A stretch of DNA of 10,910 bases from Thermoplasmatota archaeon (GTDB lineage Archaea; Thermoplasmatota; Thermoplasmata; UBA10834): assembly GCA_022848805.1 (NCBI GenBank), contig JAJISI010000033.1:1-10910 (forward strand), in the 5' to 3' direction. Of this stretch, positions 5,689-10,910 are shown one piece after another (position 1 is the first letter of the stretch; each line of letters begins with the position of its first letter). The notes under the pieces were generated by a model, which worked only from the letters and a program-made list of their open reading frames with translations, ran no database searches and was not told where the DNA came from. The translations under genes and the position numbers were made by a program.

Positions 5689-6344
5689 TAGAGAGAGACT
5701 ATGAGCTCCACCTGGTCGCTGTCCTTGAGACCCAAGGACCGCCTCAGATGGTACTTGCATATGACTTCGATTATGTCCACATGATGCGACCGGACCGGCA
5801 GGACGACTGCGCATTCCATATTGTGGATGGTTGCGAGAAAGCACTTCACATCGCCGAACGTGCGCCCATCCTTCTCGAACCCCTTTATCAGTATGCCTTC
5901 TGACTTACGCAGTACATCCACCTTGGGGAGTTCCGGGCTGGATATCCTGAGGTTCAGGGTCCCCTCGTAGGGCTTGAACCAGAGCTTCTTCTGGAACTGC
6001 TCGGCGTACGCCTCCTGGTTGACGTAGTACTGCCCCTCGCCAAGGCCGGAGGTGACGACGCCGATTATGACGAGATGGTCCTTCATCTCGAATATCCTCT
6101 GATAATCGGAGTACTCCTTCCTGAGCAGATCGAACCCCTTGTCCGTCAGCTTGATCCTCTGCCTCCTTGCGCCGAGGTCGCGCTCGATCAGACCCTCCCC
6201 AAGAAGCTCCAGTATCTTCTTCGAGGCGGACTGTTGGCTGATCTCGAGTACGTTCCCCAGCTCCCTCGAGGATATGGCGATGTAGTCATGCACGCCACCC
6301 ATTAGAGCGATGTGCTTCAGGGTGGCGATCTGCTTTTCATGCAT
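5688..6344 (-). CDS. rbkR: Winged-helix transcription regulator fused to CTP-dependent riboflavin kinase
   Basis: A 218-residue two-domain protein. Residues about 1-85 form a winged helix (ISSRELGNVLEISQQSASKKI with GLIERDLGARRQRIKLTDKG as wing). Residues about 90-218 form an archaeal riboflavin kinase. Kinase hallmarks are GLGEGQYYV (100-108), FKPYEGTLNLR (123-133) with the signature Thr-Leu-Asn-Leu, and PVRSHHVDIIEVI (183-195). The archaeal enzyme makes FMN from riboflavin using CTP. The fused form is known as RbkR, a bifunctional kinase and regulator of riboflavin genes; that this copy regulates transcription is inferred from homology. No other riboflavin gene lies in the window. The ATG at 6342-6344 has no Shine-Dalgarno, but a TATA-like box sits about 29 nt upstream, suggesting a leaderless mRNA. 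The gene is convergent with purQ. Confidence 0.93.
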   Translation of the reverse strand: MHEKQIATLKHIALMGGVHDYIAISSRELGNVLEISQQSASKKILELLGEGLIERDLGARRQRIKLTDKGFDLLRKEYSDYQRIFEMKDHLVIIGVVTSGLGEGQYYVNQEAYAEQFQKKLWFKPYEGTLNLRISSPELPKVDVLRKSEGILIKGFEKDGRTFGDVKCFLATIHNMECAVVLPVRSHHVDIIEVICKYHLRRSLGLKDSDQVELIVSL

Positions 6345-6351
6345 GGCATGC
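6341..6351. promoter_or_regulatory. Candidate RbkR operator: inverted repeat over the rbkR start codon
   Basis: GCATG-G-CATGC is a perfect 5+5 inverted repeat with one central base. It includes the rbkR start codon and the predicted transcription start near 6346. An autoregulatory operator would be expected here for a fused regulator-kinase. The repeat is seen; the role is inferred. Confidence 0.4.
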
Positions 6352-6370
6352 TTCGGATATGCTAGGCCTC

Positions 6371-6385
6371 ATAATAGCCTTTCGG
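6371..6385 (-). promoter_or_regulatory. Predicted promoter of rbkR (leaderless)
   Basis: The minus strand reads CCGAAAGGCTATTATGAGG, with a TATTAT-type box at 6371-6376 and an A-rich BRE-like GAAAGG before it. The spacing puts the transcript start within about 3 nt of the ATG. The rest of the 90-nt gap (6345-6434) shows no T-tract or gene. Confidence 0.4.
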
Positions 6386-6434
6386 CCGACCGATTCTGGC
6401 GGGTCTATGCGACATAACCCCCCGTCTGATAAGC

Positions 6435-6800
6435 TCAGTCCGATGTGCAGCCCGTGAGAACCAGAAAATGTCCGCTCCTGAGACGAAGCACGGGGATCGC
6501 ACGCTTCTTGAGCCGTTCTATGAGCTCTCTGTCGTTCGTGAGCACGGCCCCGGAATGCCTCTCCGCGACATCGATGACTGCGTCGTCTCCGCAGAGTTCC
6601 GTCGAGACGACTTCGTACTTGCGGGCGAGCGCCAGGGCGGCCTTGGCCTCCTTCGTACCTAGCCTCTCCAGCTCGCCCAGGACCGATTCCGGGACGAGCA
6701 CGGGCACCTCCCCGAGTAGTCGTGCTATCTCAGTGTCAAGGTTGAGACGAAACTGGAACGGCATCAAAAGACCATTGGCATCGACGACGAGAGCCCTCAC
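6435..6800 (-). CDS. PIN-domain RNase, Fcf1/Utp24-like, linked to aIF2 gamma
   Basis: A single PIN domain of 121 residues if started at the GTG 6798-6800, or 126 if started at the GTG 6813-6815. Numbered from 6800, conserved acidic positions of the Mg-dependent nuclease site are visible: D7 in VVDANGLL, E43 in PESVLGELERL, D72/D73 and D77 in CGDDAVIDVA, and D90 in LTNDRELI. The N-terminal VDANGLLMPFQF resembles the VDTNFLLIPFQF seen in the archaeal Fcf1-like group rather than VapC toxins. No antitoxin-like gene accompanies it. In many archaea this protein follows aIF2 gamma and is annotated as an rRNA-processing factor; that role here is inferred. It lies 7-22 nt after aIF2 gamma, depending on the start, and closes the S6e operon. 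The start is uncertain because neither GTG has a clear Shine-Dalgarno. Confidence 0.82.
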   Translation of the reverse strand: MRALVVDANGLLMPFQFRLNLDTEIARLLGEVPVLVPESVLGELERLGTKEAKAALALARKYEVVSTELCGDDAVIDVAERHSGAVLTNDRELIERLKKRAIPVLRLRSGHFLVLTGCTSD

Positions 6801-6822
6801 CAAGAGAATCCACACCCGCGTC

Positions 6823-8055
6823 TTACTCGACGACGCCGTATCCGATCAGGCGCCACTTCCCGGCGATCTTCCGGGATATCGCTATGCGCTGACCCTTCTC
6901 CGTGCAGACAGGTATCTTCAGAGAGATTTCGGCAGAGTCCGACCTGCCGCTCGTTACTACGCCCACGGTCGTGGCGGTCCCCACGCTCAGCATGAGAGGC
7001 TCGTTAGTCTTCAAGTCTTCGACGGCCTGCTCGGACGACATCCCAACGACGCGTTTCAGGAGCTCCGTCCTTATCGTCAGCGATTCCAGGACCGGCGGGA
7101 GTGTGTCAGGCTTTCCAGCGATTCGGCCGACTAGGGAATCCGACTTCGTGAAGCTCGGATCGAGCCCTGTGCCTATCGCGATCAGCCCTCCTCGCGTGGC
7201 CTCGTCCAATTCTAGGGTGCCCGCGAGGAGTGAGCGTACCGTCGTGACCATGGGCTCCCAAGAGACGCCCCTGCTAGTCTCGACCTTCCTTCCGGGGCGG
7301 ACCTCTATCTCGTCCCCGATCTTCAAGCTCCCCTCGGTCAGCGAGCCGCCTATGACCCCGCCTTTCAAGCTCTTCAGCTCGGTACCAGGCACGTTGAAGT
7401 CGAACGACCTAGCCACGTACATCCTCACGGGGTTCTTATCGGAGTGCTGAGGCGATGGGATGGCCTTCTCGATGGCCATTATGAGCGTGTCGATATTCAT
7501 GTTGTGATGGGCGGATATGGGTATGACAGGCGCATCCTCGGCGATCGTGCCCTTCAGGAACTCCTTGATCTCGTTGTAGTTCTGTACCGCCTGCTCCTTG
7601 GTGACGAGGTCTACCTTGTTCTGCACGACGACAATCTTGTCGACGCCGATGATGCTCAGGGCCATGAGATGCTCCCTCGTCTGCGGCTGGGGACATTTCT
7701 CGTTGGCGGCGACCAGCAGGAGCGCCCCGTTCATTATCGCCGCACCAGACAGCATTGTCGCCATCAGGGTCTCGTGACCGGGCGAGTCGACGAAGGACAC
7801 CGCCCTGAGCAGCTCGCACTTGCCTTCGCATTCAGGACACTCGGGCAGGTTGGTGTAACACGCGGGCTCTTCGCAAGCACCGCACTTGTAGAAGCTGGCG
7901 TCGGCGTATCCGAGCCTGATCGATATGCCCCTCTTGACCTCTTCAGAATGCCTGTCCGTCCATTCCCCCGTCAGAGCCTTGGTCAGCGTGGTCTTGCCAT
8001 GGTCGACATGGCCGATCATGCCGATGTTCGTCTCTGGCTGGGAGGGGACATTCAT
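6823..8055 (-). CDS. eif2g: Translation initiation factor aIF2 subunit gamma
   Basis: A 410-residue GTPase of the usual family length. G1 is GHVDHGKT (15-22), the switch I region holds KRGISIRLGYAD (41-52), G3 is DSPGH (90-94), G4 is NKVD (146-149) and G5 lies in ISAHHN. An inserted zinc knuckle uses C58, C61, C73 and C76 (KCGAC and CPEC), as in archaeal and eukaryotic gamma subunits. Domains II and III follow (RSFDFNVPGTE, GGVIGGSLTEG and the C-terminal RIAISRKIAGKWRLIGYG). The protein carries initiator Met-tRNA to the small subunit as the core of the alpha-beta-gamma aIF2 complex. Its ATG shares one base with the S6e stop (TAATG), so the two are translationally coupled. The alpha and beta subunits are not in this window. 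Confidence 0.97.
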   Translation of the reverse strand: MNVPSQPETNIGMIGHVDHGKTTLTKALTGEWTDRHSEEVKRGISIRLGYADASFYKCGACEEPACYTNLPECPECEGKCELLRAVSFVDSPGHETLMATMLSGAAIMNGALLLVAANEKCPQPQTREHLMALSIIGVDKIVVVQNKVDLVTKEQAVQNYNEIKEFLKGTIAEDAPVIPISAHHNMNIDTLIMAIEKAIPSPQHSDKNPVRMYVARSFDFNVPGTELKSLKGGVIGGSLTEGSLKIGDEIEVRPGRKVETSRGVSWEPMVTTVRSLLAGTLELDEATRGGLIAIGTGLDPSFTKSDSLVGRIAGKPDTLPPVLESLTIRTELLKRVVGMSSEQAVEDLKTNEPLMLSVGTATTVGVVTSGRSDSAEISLKIPVCTEKGQRIAISRKIAGKWRLIGYGVVE

Positions 8056-8450
8056 TATTCTTTCTTCTCCTCTTTCTTGATGAGTTCCGAGACGGGCTTC
8101 GTGCCGTGTTGGCTGACCTTGAGGTTGACCTGGACGCTGTCCGGGGATATCGTGTTGCCCCTGAAGTTCTTCTTCCTTCTGAGGCCGCTCTCCTTGGACC
8201 TGAAACCTATGCTCTTCGATACGAGCAGCTTCTTCCTGCGGGGACCAGGCAGGTCTTTCCTAAGCGGGAAACCATCCTTGTCGCTGCCTCCAGTGATCGT
8301 CAGCTTGTAGCCTGGAAGTCCGACGAATATACCATCTATGGTATCGCCAATCTTCTTGCCTATCAGCGTATTGGCGTGATGCCCTAAGACTGGCACCTGA
8401 TATGACTTTCCGTCCTTCGTATCGTTTATGACGGCTCTGAACTCTGCCAC
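8055..8450 (-). CDS. rps6e: Small ribosomal subunit protein eS6
   Basis: A 131-residue basic protein matching archaeal S6e. It begins with AEFRAVINDTKDGKSYQ, then has LIGKKIGDTIDG, the family signature ITGGSDKDGFPLRKDLPG, a basic RRKK stretch, GLRRKKNFRGNTI, and a Lys/Glu-rich tail. It binds 16S rRNA in the small subunit and lacks the long phosphorylated tail of eukaryotic S6. I place the start at the GTG 8448-8450, since AEF is where the family begins and GGAGTTGAT lies upstream. Extending to the ATG at 8489 would add thirteen unrelated residues and run into the TATA region. It heads the eS6-aIF2gamma-PIN operon. Confidence 0.95.
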   Translation of the reverse strand: MAEFRAVINDTKDGKSYQVPVLGHHANTLIGKKIGDTIDGIFVGLPGYKLTITGGSDKDGFPLRKDLPGPRRKKLLVSKSIGFRSKESGLRRKKNFRGNTISPDSVQVNLKVSQHGTKPVSELIKKEEKKE

Positions 8451-8453
8451 ACA

Positions 8454-8462
8454 ATCAACTCC
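8454..8462 (-). promoter_or_regulatory. Shine-Dalgarno that decides the eS6 GTG start
   Basis: The minus strand reads GGAGTTGAT, one mismatch from the consensus GGAGGTGAT. Its GGAG core ends 8 nt before the GTG at 8450. Confidence 0.6.
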
Positions 8463-8493
8463 AGCGTCGCAGGACGCCCTAATGCGCAAGGAG

Positions 8494-8507
8494 TTATATA
8501 GGTTTCG
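8494..8507 (-). promoter_or_regulatory. Promoter of the eS6-aIF2gamma-PIN operon
   Basis: The minus strand reads CCGAAACCTATATAACTC, with TATATAA at 8494-8500 preceded by a purine/A-rich BRE-like CGAAAC. The predicted start near 8470 leaves a leader of about 20 nt holding the Shine-Dalgarno. This is the best TATA box in the window. A GCGTC-GCAG-GACGC inverted repeat (8464-8477) straddles the predicted start. Confidence 0.65.
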
Positions 8508-8508
8508 G

Positions 8509-8551
8509 GAGCGACTGGAACCACTGGAGGGGGTTCCGCAAAGGGTCGCTC
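8509..8551 (-). terminator. Compound hairpin at the aIF5B stop codon
   Basis: GAGCGAC (8509-8515) pairs with GTCGCTC (8545-8551), and inside it GGAACC (8517-8522) pairs with GGTTCC (8532-8537). The outer arm overlaps the aIF5B stop. It could end or protect the aIF5B mRNA just before the next promoter. No T-tract follows, so the terminator label is tentative. Confidence 0.35.
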
Positions 8552-10304
8552 AACTTCCCCAGAAAGGCCTCTCCTTCCTCTTGATCTTCAGGACGGCATC
8601 CAGCACCTCTTGCTCGTCCATCGAGAGCTTCTGAGAGAGCAGCTCCCGTGCGTGGCCTTCGGGCACGTCCACCAACAGGATGTCCTCGACATCTATCTGC
8701 CTGCCGACGGTCGCGGCGTCGATGGCGATCGCAACCTCGTCGCCCATTCTCGCCTCAGGAAGGGTCTTCTCCCCCTTTCTGATACTCTTTATCCTTCCCA
8801 CGGGTCGTCCGTCGTCCCGCATGAGGCCATGGCCAGGGCGAACCCTGCCGGCTAGAACCCTCACGCCCACTATCGCAGGCTTGCTGACGCGGAACACGTG
8901 ATCCCGCAGGATGGACACCTTCCCAGGATAGACTATCGCAAGCCTTTTCTTAGCCTCGAGCTCACGTGAGCGTTCCTTGCACCAGACTTCGTAGTCCTCC
9001 AAGAGCTTATAGACGACCTTGCTCTCGAAAAGCGTGACGCCCAGCTCCCGGGCGGCGCCGCGCGCGTCGGCGTTGACGCCCACGCTGAATGCGAATATCG
9101 CCTTGTGGAGCGGATCGTCGAAGTTCGACGCTTCCACGACGTCCTTCCTGGAGACGTTCCCGATGCCTATCTTCCGCAGCGGCATCTCGGCGTTCTTAGC
9201 CTCGAACGCAAGCGCCTCCAAGGAGCCGACGGTGTCGCCGCGCACTATGATGCCCTGCTCCGATAGCTCGACGTCTATCGCGCTCGCCTTCTGCACTTCC
9301 TCCAACGTCTTCTCGATATCATCCGAGGCGACCCTGACGAGCCCTCCGGCCATGGCGTCCTCCAAGTTCGGAGCGACGACCCTGATACCCGTAGCGGCTG
9401 AGACCGAATCGACATGATCGAACTTCTGGTTCGGGTCCCTTATCTCGTCAAGCGGTTTGGGGCGAAGCATCGCCCTGATCTTCGTCTGTATGGGCGCACC
9501 CTTAGCGGAAGATATGACTATGGTATCCCCGACGGTCATCGTCCCGCTGTAGACGATCGTATCCATCACGGTGCCCATGCCCCTGTCCTCCTTCACCTCG
9601 AGGACGGTCCCTTCACCAGGACCTTCCTCCGTCTGCAGGTCCGATTCGAGGAATTTCTGTGCAAGGCCGATCAGGATGAGCAGGAGGTCCGCGAGCCCTT
9701 CTCCCGTCTTACCGCTTACCGGCACGATCGCCACGGACTTGGTGAAATCTGCGATCCTATCGAACCTGTCAGCGCTGAAATCGCCCACCTCGTAAAGCCT
9801 TCCCACGAGGGCATACAACTTCTCGTCCAGCTCGGAGGAGACTCGTGGGTCCTGTGCCTCGAGCGACTCACCTATGGGCTTCCCTTTCTGAGCCCTCCAT
9901 CCGGGTATGAGGTCGATTTTGTTCGCAGCGATGACGAAGGGGGTTCTGAGCTTCCGCAGGATGCTGATCGACTCAGTCGTCTGCGGCTTCAGCCCCTCGT
10001 TGATGTCTACGACGAGTATCGCCAGATCCGCCAGGGCGCCCCCGCGGCTGCGCAGGCTGATGAACGAGTAGTGGCCTGGCGTGTCGATGAACAGAAGGCC
10101 AGGAACTGCGAACCTCTGGCCACCGACCAGCCCCCCACACAGCGAGTATATGGTCTCTATGGGAACATCAGTCGCCCCGATGTGCTGCGTGATGCCGCCC
10201 GCTTCCCTCGACACCACGTTGGTTCCCCTGATGCTGTCGAGGATAGTCGACTTGCCATGGTCCACATGGCCAAGCACTGACACGATCGGTTGTCGCACGG
10301 GCAC
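8550..10304 (-). CDS. infB: Translation initiation factor aIF5B (IF-2 family GTPase)
   Basis: A 584-residue translational GTPase of archaeal aIF5B type, without the long N-terminal extension of bacterial IF2 or eIF5B. G1 is GHVDHGKS (12-19), switch I holds SREAGGITQHIGAT (32-45), G3 is DTPGH (74-78), G4 is NKID (128-131) and G5 is SGKTGEG. Domain II starts near EGTVLEVKED (231), followed by domain III (GIIVRGDTVGSLEAL) and domain IV up to the basic C-terminus. It promotes subunit joining and initiator-tRNA placement. After DTPGH it reads YSF where family members I recall have E-A-F or E-S-F. There is no ATG near the start: candidates are TTG 10316, GTG 10304 and GTG 10298. I choose GTG 10304 because the TATA box places the transcript start there, implying a leaderless mRNA, and because it begins close to the family's usual RQPIVSVLGHVDHG. 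Confidence 0.95.
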   Translation of the reverse strand: MPVRQPIVSVLGHVDHGKSTILDSIRGTNVVSREAGGITQHIGATDVPIETIYSLCGGLVGGQRFAVPGLLFIDTPGHYSFISLRSRGGALADLAILVVDINEGLKPQTTESISILRKLRTPFVIAANKIDLIPGWRAQKGKPIGESLEAQDPRVSSELDEKLYALVGRLYEVGDFSADRFDRIADFTKSVAIVPVSGKTGEGLADLLLILIGLAQKFLESDLQTEEGPGEGTVLEVKEDRGMGTVMDTIVYSGTMTVGDTIVISSAKGAPIQTKIRAMLRPKPLDEIRDPNQKFDHVDSVSAATGIRVVAPNLEDAMAGGLVRVASDDIEKTLEEVQKASAIDVELSEQGIIVRGDTVGSLEALAFEAKNAEMPLRKIGIGNVSRKDVVEASNFDDPLHKAIFAFSVGVNADARGAARELGVTLFESKVVYKLLEDYEVWCKERSRELEAKKRLAIVYPGKVSILRDHVFRVSKPAIVGVRVLAGRVRPGHGLMRDDGRPVGRIKSIRKGEKTLPEARMGDEVAIAIDAATVGRQIDVEDILLVDVPEGHARELLSQKLSMDEQEVLDAVLKIKRKERPFWGS

Positions 10305-10326
10305 AACCTCGTCCAAGGGCTGGACG

Positions 10327-10341
10327 ATATATCAAATTAAC
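10327..10341 (-). promoter_or_regulatory. Promoter of aIF5B
   Basis: The minus strand reads GTTAAT (10336-10341), an exact match to the BRE consensus RNWAAW. It runs straight into TTGATATAT (10327-10335). The usual spacing of about 27 nt puts transcription at about 10304, on the first base of a GTG in the aIF5B frame. Confidence 0.6.
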
Positions 10342-10353
10342 CCAGTTGGATGG

Positions 10354-10358
10354 AAAAA
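10354..10358 (-). terminator. Possible T-tract terminator after ndk
   Basis: A run of five T on the minus strand lies 63 nt after the ndk stop and just upstream of the aIF5B promoter. Short T-tracts are the main archaeal termination signal. A single T5 is weak evidence. Confidence 0.3.
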
Positions 10359-10420
10359 CTGACAGGGCACGGCGACTGACGCCGATGCCCGTTGCGAGCA
10401 CGACGACGGGCTGTGTCGAT

Positions 10421-10876
10421 TCACTTCTCGAAAAGCCAATCCTCTTCCGGCTTCTCGTAATTATGCAGCTCGTAGTCGTTGAAGAACAGGTTTATCTCAC
10501 GCTTGGCGCTCTCGGACGAATCCGACCCATGGATGACGTTCCTACCAGTCACCTGGGCGAGATCGCCTCTGATCGTGCCAGGAGCGGCATCCTGTGGGTT
10601 CGTCTTGCCCATCATGGTACGGACCACCGCGACGACGTTCTCGCCGTCGAGCACCATGCAAACGACTGGATCGGATGTGATGTACAACAGAAGCGCCTCG
10701 TAGAAGGGTTTCCCCTTATGCTCCTCGTAGTGACGCTCCGCCAGCTCCCTCGGGATCTTCATCATCTTGACGCCGCATATCCTGAATCCCCTAGTTTCGA
10801 ACCGCGACACGATATCGCCGACCAGCCCTCGCTGGACGCCGTCTGGCTTCACCATCACGAAGGTGCGCTCCCTCAT
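10421..10876 (-). CDS. ndk: Nucleoside diphosphate kinase
   Basis: A 151-residue cytoplasmic NDP kinase of normal length, typically a hexamer. It begins with RTFVMVKPDGVQRGLVG, with the conserved Lys10. It ends its core with the active-site signature GRNVIHGSDS; the phosphohistidine is His116. Arg-rich nucleotide-binding segments (VRTMMGKTNPQDAAPGTIRGD) and the C-terminal EDWLFEK are intact. It transfers gamma-phosphate between nucleoside tri- and diphosphates through the phospho-His and so supplies GTP. Its ATG overlaps the stop of the upstream gene as ATGA, and GGGTGA lies 6 nt before the start. In many euryarchaea ndk lies between L24e and aIF5B, as seems to be the case here. Confidence 0.97.
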   Translation of the reverse strand: MRERTFVMVKPDGVQRGLVGDIVSRFETRGFRICGVKMMKIPRELAERHYEEHKGKPFYEALLLYITSDPVVCMVLDGENVVAVVRTMMGKTNPQDAAPGTIRGDLAQVTGRNVIHGSDSSESAKREINLFFNDYELHNYEKPEEDWLFEK

Positions 10877-10910
10877 TCCTTCTCACCCTTTTCGGCCTCG
10901 GTGTCTGCGA
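10873..10910 (-). CDS. C-terminal end of an upstream gene (possibly ribosomal protein L24e)
   Basis: The last 11 codons read ADTEAEKGEKE and end in a TGA that overlaps the ndk ATG. The charged Glu/Lys tail fits the end of a small ribosomal protein. The L7Ae-S28e-L24e-ndk order common in euryarchaea makes L24e the first guess. Identity is inferred from position only; too little sequence is present to recognise a domain. Confidence 0.45.
   Translation of the reverse strand, partial: ADTEAEKGEKE

Noticed and set aside
6435..6815. PIN protein as a VapC toxin
   Set aside because: There is no adjacent antitoxin, and its place behind aIF2 gamma and the Fcf1-like N-terminus fit a housekeeping nuclease better.
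7444..8310. Long plus-strand open frame opposite aIF2 gamma and eS6
   Set aside because: It crosses two genuine genes in antisense and shows no motif; a shadow of codon bias.
8451..8489. ATG extension of eS6
   Set aside because: It would lie across the predicted transcript start and Shine-Dalgarno and adds residues foreign to S6e.
9414..10280. Long plus-strand open frame opposite aIF5B
   Set aside because: It is antisense to a clearly conserved aIF5B, its translation has no recognisable domain, and such frames are common opposite GC-rich genes.
1..10910. Mobile element, CRISPR, defence island, tRNA or rRNA
   Set aside because: I looked for transposase or integrase motifs, regularly spaced repeats, terminal repeats and cloverleaf or rRNA-like segments and saw none; the genes are conserved housekeeping or metabolic ones.

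Overview
The window reads as a fragment of an archaeal chromosome, GC-rich by eye. The domain call is firm. The minus-strand block carries aIF5B, ribosomal protein S6e, aIF2 gamma and a PIN-domain protein, and several starts have archaeal BRE/TATA-type promoters upstream. A riboflavin kinase with a fused N-terminal winged helix and the order ndk-aIF5B-S6e-aIF2gamma-PIN suggest Thermoplasmatota or another euryarchaeal lineage (inference). A tungsten-type aldehyde:ferredoxin oxidoreductase suggests an anaerobe.

Layout. (1) Positions 1-743, minus strand: a ferredoxin-like protein with four [4Fe-4S] motifs, followed 2 nt later by the N-terminal 110 codons of an aldehyde:ferredoxin oxidoreductase that runs off the left edge. 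(2) Positions 744-1071: a divergent intergenic region with a TATA-like promoter for the ferredoxin-AOR pair, a direct repeat around the predicted transcription start, and a leader hairpin just upstream of a strong Shine-Dalgarno. (3) Positions 1072-2143, plus strand: a small zinc-ribbon protein and TrmI, the tRNA m1A methyltransferase. (4) Positions 2265-5674, plus strand: purS-purL-purQ, the three parts of FGAM synthetase, tightly packed. (5) Positions 5688-6344, minus strand: the winged-helix/CTP-dependent riboflavin kinase RbkR (RibK), convergent with purQ. (6) Positions 6435-8450, minus strand: S6e, aIF2 gamma and a PIN-domain protein, in that transcription order. (7) Positions 8550-10304, minus strand: aIF5B from its own promoter. 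(8) Positions 10421-10910, minus strand: NDP kinase, overlapping by ATGA the last 11 codons of an unidentified gene that may be L24e.

The right half is core information processing: initiator-tRNA delivery (aIF2 gamma), subunit joining (aIF5B), small-subunit structure (S6e) and possibly rRNA processing (PIN). NDP kinase would maintain the GTP pool used by both GTPases. The centre makes purine nucleotides and FMN. The left edge is the only accessory-looking part, an oxidoreductase module with its own electron carrier.

I found no mobile element, CRISPR array, tRNA, rRNA or defence system, and nothing that amounts to an undescribed multi-gene system. The observations most worth following are regulatory: short inverted repeats at several predicted transcription starts (notably at the rbkR start codon and over the purS Shine-Dalgarno), mixed leaderless and Shine-Dalgarno initiation, and the AorA-like four-cluster ferredoxin in front of AOR.
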